Shown one piece after another: positions 8,725 to 17,531 of a stretch of 55,043 bases of DNA (its first letter is position 1; every line of letters starts with the position of its first letter). The notes under the pieces were generated by a model. It was not told the DNA's origin and did no database searches. It saw only the letters and a list, made by a program, of their open reading frames with translations. Made by a program: the position numbers and the translations under genes. The DNA comes from a virus, in the IMG/VR virus record IMGVR_UViG_3300048838_000123, positions 1 through 55,043 of that record. One strand, written 5' to 3'.

Positions 8725-9395
8725 GAAACCCCCACGTGTGCCCATGTCTCTGCAGTGTATGCATGCAACGGTACCAGAACGCTTATGCTGCGCCCCAAGC
8801 CCATGCACAGCTCTTTGCAGTGCCCACTATACAGCCATTCGGTCATGCCTGTTGGGTGTCCTTCAGGCAAGTACCCAAACACTTCGGTCCACTTGCGCGC
8901 ATGAATCAGATGTGGCCTGAAGCTCATCATGAACCGCTCTTCGCAGTCGGGATGCACACGCCAATAGCGATCTGAGTCTAGCGTCGCCGTGAACTTATAG
9001 TGGTCGAAGTGCTCGTCGCCGCGTGCATCCATCAGTAAGTGAATACGCACAGCACGATCGTCGTTCATTAGCTTCGCGACATGCTTGTCCAACTCGATCG
9101 GTGCCAACATGTGGTGGTCGTCATCGAGCCCCATTAGGACTTGACAACCTTCACTGATCGCGTACTTCCACAGCCTGTTAACGTTTGCGCCTAGCGAACC
9201 ACTCGGGTTACTCAGCACGTGCAAGTCAGGCCACAGCGCCGCTAGATGCTGTGCTGTGTCGTCATTGCCATCGCACCCTACGTAGTAAGATATCTCGCCG
9301 CTGTATCGGAGATATCCCTTCAGGCGTGCAATCGTATCGGCAACTATGTCACGCCTGTTGTACGTTGGGACAACTATGCCCACTCGTGGTTGCAT
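8703..9395 (-). CDS. Family 2 glycosyltransferase
   Basis: This encodes 230 residues: a single GT-A domain with N-terminal VGIVVPTYNRRDIV, a donor-binding CDGNDD segment at ~40, and a DxD-type LDDDHH at ~94-99 for metal and nucleotide binding. The length is that of a bare catalytic domain. It is followed at once by the two-domain glycosyltransferase, so both probably build one short glycan. The acceptor is not evident from sequence; capsid or tail proteins are the natural candidates because the pair lies just downstream of the major capsid gene. Confidence 0.85.
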   Translation of the reverse strand: MQPRVGIVVPTYNRRDIVADTIARLKGYLRYSGEISYYVGCDGNDDTAQHLAALWPDLHVLSNPSGSLGANVNRLWKYAISEGCQVLMGLDDDHHMLAPIELDKHVAKLMNDDRAVRIHLLMDARGDEHFDHYKFTATLDSDRYWRVHPDCEERFMMSFRPHLIHARKWTEVFGYLPEGHPTGMTEWLYSGHCKELCMGLGRSISVLVPLHAYTAETWAHVGVSWNQQGL

Positions 9396-9396
9396 G

Positions 9397-9729
9397 CTAC
9401 CTCGTTGGCTGTGCGATTGGCTGGACCTCGCCGACGGTCAACAACCAATAGAGCTTGGCGATCAAGATGCGCGACAGGTGCCCATCTGTGCCATGGCCGT
9501 AGTTGAGTGCGTACGTTGCCGCGAACTCACACTCCGCTCGCTCGCGCTGCGTTAGCGACGCTGCGAGGTTCGCTTTGCGTTCGGCGGCTACTTCCCATGC
9601 TGACTGCACGCGATCGCCCAACTCGGCCCACGGCGGAATCGGTTTGCCTGTCGCGCCGCTGATGCCATCCATCGCTGCGGCGTACACTTCGAACAATGCT
9701 TGACCAGGTGTTTTTGCTTGTTGAGTCAT
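9397..9729 (-). CDS. Hypothetical protein downstream of capsid gene
   Basis: This encodes 110 residues, mostly helical, with PPWAELGDRVQSAWEVAA in the first half and YALNYGHGTDGHLSRILIAKL in the second. Similar short proteins occur in many phages without a known role. It lies between the major capsid gene and the glycosyltransferases, with a GGGGG ribosome site. Confidence 0.55.
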   Translation of the reverse strand: MTQQAKTPGQALFEVYAAAMDGISGATGKPIPPWAELGDRVQSAWEVAAERKANLAASLTQRERAECEFAATYALNYGHGTDGHLSRILIAKLYWLLTVGEVQPIAQPTR

Positions 9730-9758
9730 TTAAGCCCCCACGGCTATTGCCCCTTCAA

Positions 9759-11192
9759 TTACGCGGTGTACACAGTTGGCGGATACAGGCTCGGCGCGAT
9801 GCCGACCGTGTTGCCGCCATTGTAGAACCGATTGCCATCACCAGGGAAGCCACTGCGCGTCAGTTGCAACGGCGTGTACTTGACACTGGTAAAGCGAGTC
9901 GCGAGGAACGGAGTGTCCAAGCGAACGCGGCTGCGTTCAGTCGCATCCATGCTGACACAGAAACCGTTCTTGCGGCGGTTCCAGATCCAGCGGCCACCAT
10001 CGCTCGTCATGATCTCATCGCCGGCCGACATCGTGTTGCGAACAGCGCGTGCATCTTCGTTGTCGTAGTCGTAGTACTCGACATACAGTGCAGGCATGCT
10101 GCCAATCACACGCAGCGGCACGCGATAGATCGAAGCGCTGAACTCACCACCGGCGCCTTCGGTCTCGCGGATCGTGTCGTCGATGATGACTTCGTAGCGC
10201 TTGCCATCGATCGTCAAGAAGTTGCCCATGCGCATTTCGTCAGTCATGCGGCGCATGTCTTCGGCATTGACGTTCGCGGTCAGCGACGTGTTCTCGCTGA
10301 AGCAACGATTGGTCAAGTACGAGCAAGGCCAGATCGCAGTCAGTTCGTAGAACATCATCTCCGGCATCACGTACACGAACTCGACAGGATCGAGACCAGT
10401 GCGTGAAGCCAAGTGGCGCGCGCGGCGATTGTCGTACGTCAACAGCTCGACGAACGTTTGGCCATTGGTGCGAATGTTGTAGTTCACCGGCAGCACGATC
10501 GCGTCTGCGCTTGGCAGATACGCGCCCGTCTCGGCATCCTGGTAACCAGTGTTGATCAGGGTGTCGAGGCCGCGGAACTCAGCATACGCGCCAGTGTTGT
10601 TCGACGGGTTGCCTTCCCACAGCAAGCGGGCCCACACATCGCGACCCCATGCCACGTACAGCTTGAACAGCTCGGCATCGAGTTCGCGATTGAGAATGTT
10701 GGCCATCCCGCCCGGCATGGTCGGCGCTGCCTTGTTGAATGACGGATCCGGACCACCAATGAGGCGGAAGTCCTTGAACTCGCCGCGGTTCTTCACAGCA
10801 CCAAGATCGCCTGACAAGTCGAGCGTCTTCGTGCTCAAGCAGGTCTTGCCGAACACGGACGTGATCTTGCCAGTCTTGAGATCACCTGCGACTTGGCACG
10901 GCGAGCAGTTGTCGACCTGCTTGTCGCCAGTGATCGCCTTCTGCCCAGTCAAGAACGCCACGAGTGGGCGCATCTCGTTGGTGCCTGTTACCGGCAAGCG
11001 AGCCAACAGGCCAAGCTTGGGCAACACCATCGTATTGAACACATCACGGTTGAGGCCGTACGTGTTCATCATACCAGTCATGCCATGCATCCACTGGTTG
11101 TTTGCTGTGCCGCTTGCGTCACCGGCCTTGAAGCTCATCAGAGCGTCATAGGCTTGCGCGAGCTGCAACGCTTGTGCTGAAACCTTATCCAT
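9759..11192 (-). CDS. Major capsid protein
   Basis: This encodes 477 residues and is the main shell protein of the head, expected to have the HK97 fold. The assignment rests on gene order (portal, protease, scaffold-like protein, then this gene), on length, and on segments typical of the family: a long N-terminal arm, a central domain with RELDAELFKLYVAWGRDVWARLLWEG in part, and a C-terminal beta-rich domain with DGKRYEVIIDD. Six cysteines fall in residues ~95-120 and ~295-305, more than usual for a capsid protein. An AT-rich leader with GGAGGACA precedes the start. No other capsid candidate is present. Confidence 0.82.
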   Translation of the reverse strand: MDKVSAQALQLAQAYDALMSFKAGDASGTANNQWMHGMTGMMNTYGLNRDVFNTMVLPKLGLLARLPVTGTNEMRPLVAFLTGQKAITGDKQVDNCSPCQVAGDLKTGKITSVFGKTCLSTKTLDLSGDLGAVKNRGEFKDFRLIGGPDPSFNKAAPTMPGGMANILNRELDAELFKLYVAWGRDVWARLLWEGNPSNNTGAYAEFRGLDTLINTGYQDAETGAYLPSADAIVLPVNYNIRTNGQTFVELLTYDNRRARHLASRTGLDPVEFVYVMPEMMFYELTAIWPCSYLTNRCFSENTSLTANVNAEDMRRMTDEMRMGNFLTIDGKRYEVIIDDTIRETEGAGGEFSASIYRVPLRVIGSMPALYVEYYDYDNEDARAVRNTMSAGDEIMTSDGGRWIWNRRKNGFCVSMDATERSRVRLDTPFLATRFTSVKYTPLQLTRSGFPGDGNRFYNGGNTVGIAPSLYPPTVYTA

Positions 11193-11249
11193 GTGTTTAA
11201 TGTCCTCCGTTACGAACCGATTTTGTCACCAGCATCGTAGCAACAAGTG

Positions 11250-11873
11250 CTACTGCTCAGCGCCTACCTTACCCTGCACCCAGAAGTTCACCAACGGGTT
11301 GACTGCAGGCACAACCTGTGGCGGAGCCGGCGGAAGCTGTGTGCCTTCGCCATTGTTGTCGGCCGACTTGTTCGTCACGCTCTTACCGCTGCCGGTTGGC
11401 GCGCCACCCTCGAGAACGTTGATCCGCTGTTCCATCTTGTCGACGATGTCAGCGATCGCCTTCATCGTAACGAACATCGGTTCGAGGCTCTTGGCCGTGA
11501 CTGGCACCTGCTCGCCGAAGTCAACCTTCGCGGCGATCGGTGTCGTCGCCATTGCCTGCGCCAGCAACTGGTTGAAGAGCCCGCCGAACTCTGCAACTGT
11601 CAGGTCGCCAACGTAGTCCTGTTCGGTCACGACGTCTGCCGGCTTGTCGTCTTTCTTCTCAGTCTCAGGCGCTGCCGGAGCTTCCGCGACCGGCGTCTCG
11701 GTTACGTCCTGTGACTTGAAGGTCGCGCCACTCGCGTCTGCCTTCATCTGAATCTGCTCCGCACCACCAAGAACGGTTTCGATCTTTGCGAAGTCGTCCC
11801 CGAGTAGTGCCTTGAGCGCCGCCGTCTTGATTGGATTCATCGCGGCTGCTTGCTGCTGCTGTCCGTTCGACAT
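11250..11873 (-). CDS. Scaffold-like capsid assembly protein
   Basis: This encodes 207 residues, with an acidic Pro/Glu/Asp-rich centre and a predicted amphipathic helix at ~135-155 (MFVTMKAIADIVDKMEQRIN). It lies between protease and capsid genes, where a scaffolding protein is normally found. Its ribosome site, GGAGGATAGT, is built from the last codons of the protease gene. A short C-terminal segment, PLVNFWVQGKVG, may bind the capsid protein. The role is inferred from position and composition. Confidence 0.6.
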   Translation of the reverse strand: MSNGQQQQAAAMNPIKTAALKALLGDDFAKIETVLGGAEQIQMKADASGATFKSQDVTETPVAEAPAAPETEKKDDKPADVVTEQDYVGDLTVAEFGGLFNQLLAQAMATTPIAAKVDFGEQVPVTAKSLEPMFVTMKAIADIVDKMEQRINVLEGGAPTGSGKSVTNKSADNNGEGTQLPPAPPQVVPAVNPLVNFWVQGKVGAEQ

Positions 11874-11874
11874 A

Positions 11875-13176
11875 CTATCCTCCTGTCACTATGAAGCCCG
11901 TGAATTGGTTTGCTGCCGCGCCGGCTGGTACGACCGAGCGCTCGAAGATTCGAATGTTTGAGAACACTCCGTCGACCGGCTCGTCTGGCGGATGCGTAAA
12001 GCCGATGCTGACCTTGAGCTTGTGGGCGTTACGGGCAAACACGTCCGCAAGTTCAGGCGATCGAAATGTTCCACTCTCGACGAGCACACGCCCATGCATT
12101 GCCATGAAGTCGGTGTCGCCGATGTCCCAACCTGGACCAGCTTTCGCCGTTGTCCAGTCAAGAGCCTTATGCTCGATTAGGCCTGTGTGCCATATACGCA
12201 ACGGGCCGTAGTGGCCTTCAACGTCGGCCCAGTTAACTGCTGTCTCCAATGCTCTCTGTGATACGATCTCCTGCTCAACATCTTGATACGGTGTTGAGGA
12301 ATACGTGATCCAACGCATGGCTCCGTTGGCGTCCTTGAAGACTACAAACGGAGATGACTTGATGGCTGTTTGAGGCTCCCCTTGAGAGAGCCTGGCTCTA
12401 GCTTGCTCAACCAGCTTCTCAACACCGGGTCTCAAGTCGTCCGGTAGATCCTGTACTTGGAGCGAAAGTTCCTCAAGCCTGTTCTCAAGCCTGAGCCGCT
12501 GTTCGTCAGACTTCGGCTCACGCGCCGTCAACTCTTCGAGCCTGTTCTCTATCCGCACGGCTCTACGTTCGCTCATGGTCTGCTGTCGTTGAGCCTGTGC
12601 TTGAGAGCGTTCGTCTCTACGCTGTTGAGCCTCAGCGGCTCTAGCGGCTCTAGCTTGATCACGTTCGGATCTACGTTGATCTCTAGCGGACTGTCGTTGG
12701 ACTCTCTCGTTGTCTCTAGCACGAGACTCTTGGACCTTGGCTAGAGCCGCTGTGACTCCAGCTGCGTCTCCACGACGGACGGCGTTTGAGAATTGCCGTC
12801 CAGCGGGCGTCATCACGATTGAGCCATCATCGGCTCTAGTAGCGAATCCACGAGCCACAAGTCGCTCAGCCGTTTGAGCGTCGACCTGTCCGTTCTTCTT
12901 GAGCAGCTCTGCGTCCGCTAGATCCTGGCGTGAGGCTCCGAGCTGCCTCAACTTGTCGTCCGTTAGAGTCTTGTCGAGCTTACCCCGCTTGCCTCCGCCT
13001 CTAGGCTTTGGAGCGACACTGGATCCAAGAGGCACAGCTCCTACTCTCGCGAACCGTCCATCAGGTCCTCTGCCTAGGTTGCCTACGATGGCTTCGCCTG
13101 CACCGGCGTTCCACTTCGGAGCCTTTAGAGAGACGATCGCTCTATTCAGTTGACGCCGTAGCTCTCTCAATTGCAT
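11875..13176 (-). CDS. Prohead maturation protease with long N-terminal coiled coil
   Basis: This encodes 433 residues. The C-terminal ~150 residues match the HK97-type (S78) prohead protease: His330 in IWHTG, Ser390 in KVSIGF and the acidic motif around Glu412 in IFERSVVPAG. It cleaves scaffold and capsid arms during head maturation. Residues ~140-270 are an Arg/Gln/Glu-rich helical region, a probable coiled coil that may act as a built-in scaffold. The N-terminus has a NLGRGPDGRFARVG segment. Codons in the coiled-coil part favour AGA, GAG and CTC, unlike the flanks, hinting at a separate origin or recent repeat growth. It overlaps the upstream gene by 35 bases. Confidence 0.8.
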   Translation of the reverse strand: MQLRELRRQLNRAIVSLKAPKWNAGAGEAIVGNLGRGPDGRFARVGAVPLGSSVAPKPRGGGKRGKLDKTLTDDKLRQLGASRQDLADAELLKKNGQVDAQTAERLVARGFATRADDGSIVMTPAGRQFSNAVRRGDAAGVTAALAKVQESRARDNERVQRQSARDQRRSERDQARAARAAEAQQRRDERSQAQAQRQQTMSERRAVRIENRLEELTAREPKSDEQRLRLENRLEELSLQVQDLPDDLRPGVEKLVEQARARLSQGEPQTAIKSSPFVVFKDANGAMRWITYSSTPYQDVEQEIVSQRALETAVNWADVEGHYGPLRIWHTGLIEHKALDWTTAKAGPGWDIGDTDFMAMHGRVLVESGTFRSPELADVFARNAHKLKVSIGFTHPPDEPVDGVFSNIRIFERSVVPAGAAANQFTGFIVTGG

Positions 13177-13636
13177 CGTTAATCTCCCGCGTCATAGTGC
13201 GCCTGAACTGCTTCTCGGCTTTGTCCACGATGATACGCAACGCGTGTCGTGGGCGAATGCCTGGGTGGTTGACCTCTTTGGCGACGACGAACATCTTACC
13301 TTTAGAACCCTTGACCGCAACGCTGCGACCAGGAATCGTCTTCGGCTTCCCGCCCATGAAGAACTTCAAACGGCCATTGCGCCGCTTGGGTCTGATCTTG
13401 TATGGCTTGGTACCTTCGTCAATCCACTTGACTCGCTTGTCACGAGTCTTGATCCGAATGTAGTCCTTACCGATCTTGGTCTCCCACTTAGGTTGCTTGT
13501 TCCACGTCTGCGTGAACTTGTCTAGGCCATCGCGAGCGACCTTCTCGGTCTCCTTGAACGACTTGTGCAGCGCCTGCTTCATCTTGAAGCCAGACGGTAT
13601 GCGACGGCGGGGCATGATAGCCTTGACCTTATACAT
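13142..13636 (-). CDS. HK97 gp10-like head-tail joining protein
   Basis: This encodes 164 basic residues. Segments such as KWIDEGTKPYKIRPKRRNG and NHPGIRPRHALRIIV followed by a helical end match the layout of the gp10/tail-completion family that sits at the head-tail joint. Its start overlaps the portal stop (TAATG), indicating coupled translation. The C-terminal domain of the portal protein just upstream has a similar layout, so two gp10-like modules lie side by side. An internal start at MPRRRIPSGF is possible. Confidence 0.55.
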   Translation of the reverse strand: MYKVKAIMPRRRIPSGFKMKQALHKSFKETEKVARDGLDKFTQTWNKQPKWETKIGKDYIRIKTRDKRVKWIDEGTKPYKIRPKRRNGRLKFFMGGKPKTIPGRSVAVKGSKGKMFVVAKEVNHPGIRPRHALRIIVDKAEKQFRRTMTREINDAIERATASTE

Positions 13637-15555
13637 TACTTCTTCCGCTTACGCATCCAGCTACGTGGCGGCTTAGTCTGTGCCGCTCGCGTGATCTTCT
13701 CTGCGCCTGGGTAGTCTTCAACGTCAATGAACTTGTCGTTGGTCTGCATGTCGACGTTGCGCTGCATCGCCTCGCGTTGTGCACGGGTCATCTTCAGTGC
13801 CTTCTCGACCCAGTCTTGCGCCTTAGCACCTGATACGTACTTGGCGTAGATCGTCTTGTTACCGATCTGGAACTTGAGCGCCTTGCCTTTCGCCTTGATT
13901 GGGTGTCGTCCAAAGAGCACACTCCTGATGGCTACCTCAGGGCGGTTGGCGTTGCCAACGTACACCTTCAGCGTCATCGCGCGAGTGCCCTTCTGCTCAA
14001 CTTGCCAGCGTAGTGTCCTAGCGGTCTCACCTGTTCGCTGAGGGATCAAAGGCTGTGCTGCCTGTGTAAAGATCCGGCCGTACTCGGCGAAGTCTTTTGC
14101 AACGGCTTTCAGGTACGCCTCTTCTTCTGCCGACATCGGGCCACGCTTACGTGACTTGGGCACAGCCATGCTCAGGACCTCAGTCGCCTTGATGGTGACC
14201 ATCTCTCCTTGAGCCTGAGCCGGAGCGACTTGAGCCTGAGCCTGAGCCAACATTGGAGAGACCTGCTCTCCAGCCGTTGGCTTGTCATTTTCGTCGAGCT
14301 GCTCACCAAATGCGTTTGGATCCTGTACGACCTCCTCCGGGAGATCGCCTTCCCTCACAGCCATCTGTCTAGCGATCTCAGGCGTGATCTCGCCGGAGGC
14401 AATTTGAGCCGCTCGAGTATCAGCGCGGAGCTTCGCGATCTCAGCCTTGGCTCTCTGGTCGGCTAGGTCTTTCTCCGACCACGAGAACGTAGTACGGTTC
14501 AATGGATGCCAACGATCGGTGTCGTTAAAGAAGTGCAAGAGCTGTTCGCGTAGTGCAATCATGCCCTTGCTGTCTTGCTTGTCCTGCAACACCTGTGCCT
14601 GGCTACCTGCGCCCAACGATCGATTGCCGATCAGGCGTGGGTCCAAGTCAGTTGGATCGATGCCAAGTGCCGTCGCGAACTCGATCGTTACTTCCTGTTG
14701 GTGTGCCGATTGGTCGAACCAGTCAGGCAACGACGCGAACGGAATCTCGACCATGCTCACGCTCTGGGAACCTGTGTCGCCCCAGATCGCTGCACCAATG
14801 CGGGCAATGTTACCTGACACATCGGCCTGTGCTTGCGCGTCGGCCATCGCTTTGTTAATCGTGTCTTGGCGAATGCCGGCGACCAAGTACAAGCTCTGCG
14901 GCTTACGGCCTGTTGCCTTCTCTTTGAAGTAGGCAGCCACAGCCATCTGTTCGTAGATCTTGTCGTACACACGGCTCGTTGCACACAGCCCAACACCGTA
15001 GATCAACTGCTGTGGCATGTCACTGAACGCTGCAACCTGATGTGCGCGCAGGTCATGTAGCTTGCCAAGGCGATCAACGTACTGAACAGGGATCTCCGGA
15101 TCGCCTGTCCGCCAACAACGAAAGGTCGACAGCGGCACGAGGCCGAGCATCTTACTGCCTGGCGACTTGCTCGCACGCACAACCTCAACAAACGCACCGT
15201 TGTCGGTCGTGCACCAATCGCGTGCGATACTGGATGCCATTGGCGCCCAGTCGCGGTTCAGCATTGTCAACGCTTCTTTAGCACGTGCCTGGAACTTACT
15301 CTCGACATCGTAGCCGAGTGTAGCGATGCGTGTGCTCGCAATATGCACAGCGCTCGCCCACAAGCCACAATGGATGTAAGCGCCCCAAAGCGTAATGTCG
15401 CGATGCGGCGTCCAGTACTGTGGAAGCGTGTACGGCAAAGACCGAATCAAGGGGGCGTCGCCCATTGGTCGAAAGAACACAGCCGTGGGGCCGAGCTGTT
15501 CGACCTCTTCACGAGTCACGCTCTTCTTGATCAGGTCAGCGTCAATAGTCGTCAT
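13636..15555 (-). CDS. Portal protein with C-terminal gp10-like domain
   Basis: This encodes 639 residues, starting at MTTIDADLIKK, whose ATG overlaps the endolysin stop (TGATG). The portal forms the dodecameric ring through which DNA enters the head. Supporting signs are its size, its place upstream of the protease and capsid genes, and helical core phrases such as FATALGIDPTDLDPRLIG and the clip/stem-like region ~100-350. A Gln/Ala/Pro-rich hinge (~415-455) leads to a C-terminal ~150 residues (AEYGRIFTQAAQPLIPQRTGE... YAKYVSGAKAQDWVEKAL) that resemble gp10/tail-completion proteins. Such a portal fusion is uncommon. Confidence 0.75.
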   Translation of the reverse strand: MTTIDADLIKKSVTREEVEQLGPTAVFFRPMGDAPLIRSLPYTLPQYWTPHRDITLWGAYIHCGLWASAVHIASTRIATLGYDVESKFQARAKEALTMLNRDWAPMASSIARDWCTTDNGAFVEVVRASKSPGSKMLGLVPLSTFRCWRTGDPEIPVQYVDRLGKLHDLRAHQVAAFSDMPQQLIYGVGLCATSRVYDKIYEQMAVAAYFKEKATGRKPQSLYLVAGIRQDTINKAMADAQAQADVSGNIARIGAAIWGDTGSQSVSMVEIPFASLPDWFDQSAHQQEVTIEFATALGIDPTDLDPRLIGNRSLGAGSQAQVLQDKQDSKGMIALREQLLHFFNDTDRWHPLNRTTFSWSEKDLADQRAKAEIAKLRADTRAAQIASGEITPEIARQMAVREGDLPEEVVQDPNAFGEQLDENDKPTAGEQVSPMLAQAQAQVAPAQAQGEMVTIKATEVLSMAVPKSRKRGPMSAEEEAYLKAVAKDFAEYGRIFTQAAQPLIPQRTGETARTLRWQVEQKGTRAMTLKVYVGNANRPEVAIRSVLFGRHPIKAKGKALKFQIGNKTIYAKYVSGAKAQDWVEKALKMTRAQREAMQRNVDMQTNDKFIDVEDYPGAEKITRAAQTKPPRSWMRKRKK

Positions 15556-17531
15556 CAGAACTCCAAGAAGTCCATGTACTGCGACACGCCGTAGCCCGCA
15601 GTCCACTTAGGATCGTTCGGGTGGCCAGTGAACAAGCACACGCCCCGCATTGGCGATGGTTGGCCAAGCACAGGCTGGCTTAGCGTCTCTTTGATGACGC
15701 GGCACATGTCACGCACCTGCTCGCCAGTAAGGTTGTGTGCAGGCACACCTCCTACTCCGCCTTCATCGATGCCGCCTTCGCCACTAACGATCTTGCGCTG
15801 CTTAACATCGAAGCCGCAGTGCGTGAAGTACCAATGCCAACGATTGGCGAACCAAACTGGATCGATCCAACCAGATGCACGTGTAACCATGCGCGCGTTG
15901 TCTTGATCGACTTCGTCAATTGCCCAGCTGGCGCGATGGCCATTGCGACCAACGTTGCCAACTACTTTGACTTCGCGACCAGTCAGCGATCTGGACGCAG
16001 GCGGACGCATGTGCGCATTGGGCCAGTAGGTGTGGTAGTCCCACCAGAAGTACGCGTTGGTGTTATACAGCTGTGCGTACGTTGCCTTAAAGAACTCGGC
16101 GAGCTCTGGACTCAGGTCTGGATTGCCCATTGCGACGGCGCCACCTGCGTAGTGTTGTCCTGCGCGGGCACACATCTCTGCTAGGTCGCGTTCGATCGGC
16201 CAACGCTTCTTGTAGTCGTCGAGCTGCCAGCAACCGATCTGGTCGCCTTCGTTCATTGCTGTAACAATGACACCGGGATGGAAGGCCGACTTCAACATGT
16301 CGAACCACGCCGCTGCGGATGGCGATGAACCAGTCTGCGGTGTCCAACGACGGAACAGAACGCGACCGCCACGGGGCAGCACTGTGTCGGCAAGTCGCTT
16401 TGCAAAGACCTCGTCGTCGATTACAAGGAACCAGTTGGCACCTCGCGACGCTGCGTCTAGCGCAACGATCTGCGGCGCAGTACCGCCAGCGTTGGAGTTC
16501 AACATGTTGAAGCCGATACCCACCGCCTGTACCGGTGGGGGCGGCGGAGGCGGTGGGGTGCCAACAACAACACTTCGCTTAACTCGTGCGCCTGTCGACG
16601 TTACGATTTCAACGTTGTGTGTGCCAGCCGGAAGTGTGTGTGAACTGTGACCCTCCACGCCGTTACCGTTAAGGTACGCAGCCTGGACGAAGTCGATGTC
16701 AAGACGTAGAACGTTGTTCGTCACAGTCATGTCCCAGCGCCACTGGTGTTTGTTAACCAACGCCGGCGCCAAATGCGGCGACAGCTGTGGCGTGGGGTCG
16801 AAGATGTTGTTAGGCCACTTCTGTCCCTTGGCGTCAGTGTAGGTCTTGCCGACCTTCTTCAGCGTAAGATGTAAGTGGCTGCCTGAGGAGTTGCCCGTGT
16901 TGTTGGCGATGCCGATAAGGTTGCCCGCGAGCACCTTCTGGCCAACCTTAACACGCGTCTCGAGCAGGTGTGCATAGATCGTAACGTCGCCATCAGCATG
17001 CAGTAGCTGAACATAGCGACCATACGCGCCATCGGCGTTGTTGTCAGCGATCTGCACAGTGCCGTCGTCCACAGCCACGACCAGGGCACCAGTCGGCGCA
17101 CGCAGGTCAATGCCTTCGTGACCAGGCAAACCGAACTGTGCATAGGCTGCAGGGTTGGCACCGAACGGTTGTGTGACCACGCGCCCTTCGCCGGCAACGG
17201 GATAACAAGCGAAGGGCGCGCCAGGCGGTGGTACATCAGGAGTTGTGTCGCCTGACTCCCAGGAGAGGGGACCGGGAGCGATCACGGCAAAGTGCTTAAC
17301 GAGCGAGTCGATCTCGGCAGCACTATAGCCCCAGAAAATAACGTGTCGTGATTTGCTTGCCAGGTATTGCACACCCGCATCGACAAGATATACATTGCCC
17401 ATGCCATCGTGCAACGACCACATGACTGATTGGCGCGAGGTGAAAGCCTTCGCGAGGACCTCTTGACACTTGGCAAGAGGGAGTGCAGGATTGAGCAGAT
17501 GCACAACCCGATCATAGGTTACTTGGGCCAT
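15555..17531 (-). CDS. Endolysin: M23 endopeptidase plus glycoside hydrolase-like domain
   Basis: This encodes 658 residues. Residues ~105-235 are an M23 (lysostaphin-type) zinc peptidase: HEGID gives His138 and Asp142, YAHL gives His187, and SHLHL gives His219 and His221. It should cut peptide cross-bridges of the cell wall. After a beta domain and a run of eight prolines at ~330, residues ~340-655 look like a TIM-barrel glycoside hydrolase (GFNMLNSNAGG, YFWWDYHTYWP, VSGEGGIDEGG with acidic residues). The N-terminal ~95 residues may bind the wall. No signal peptide is seen, so release probably needs a holin. It lies next to small membrane proteins between terminase and portal. Confidence 0.8.
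   Translation of the reverse strand: MAQVTYDRVVHLLNPALPLAKCQEVLAKAFTSRQSVMWSLHDGMGNVYLVDAGVQYLASKSRHVIFWGYSAAEIDSLVKHFAVIAPGPLSWESGDTTPDVPPPGAPFACYPVAGEGRVVTQPFGANPAAYAQFGLPGHEGIDLRAPTGALVVAVDDGTVQIADNNADGAYGRYVQLLHADGDVTIYAHLLETRVKVGQKVLAGNLIGIANNTGNSSGSHLHLTLKKVGKTYTDAKGQKWPNNIFDPTPQLSPHLAPALVNKHQWRWDMTVTNNVLRLDIDFVQAAYLNGNGVEGHSSHTLPAGTHNVEIVTSTGARVKRSVVVGTPPPPPPPPVQAVGIGFNMLNSNAGGTAPQIVALDAASRGANWFLVIDDEVFAKRLADTVLPRGGRVLFRRWTPQTGSSPSAAAWFDMLKSAFHPGVIVTAMNEGDQIGCWQLDDYKKRWPIERDLAEMCARAGQHYAGGAVAMGNPDLSPELAEFFKATYAQLYNTNAYFWWDYHTYWPNAHMRPPASRSLTGREVKVVGNVGRNGHRASWAIDEVDQDNARMVTRASGWIDPVWFANRWHWYFTHCGFDVKQRKIVSGEGGIDEGGVGGVPAHNLTGEQVRDMCRVIKETLSQPVLGQPSPMRGVCLFTGHPNDPKWTAGYGVSQYMDFLEF

Noticed and set aside
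6781-9395. Glycosyltransferases for DNA base glucosylation
   Set aside because: No hydroxymethylase or similar base-modifying enzyme is present, and they are in the virion operon away from the deazaguanine genes.
9696-10406. Long plus-strand frame opposite the major capsid gene
   Set aside because: Antisense to the capsid gene; composition (many Val, Ala, Arg, His) reflects the codon pattern of the real strand.
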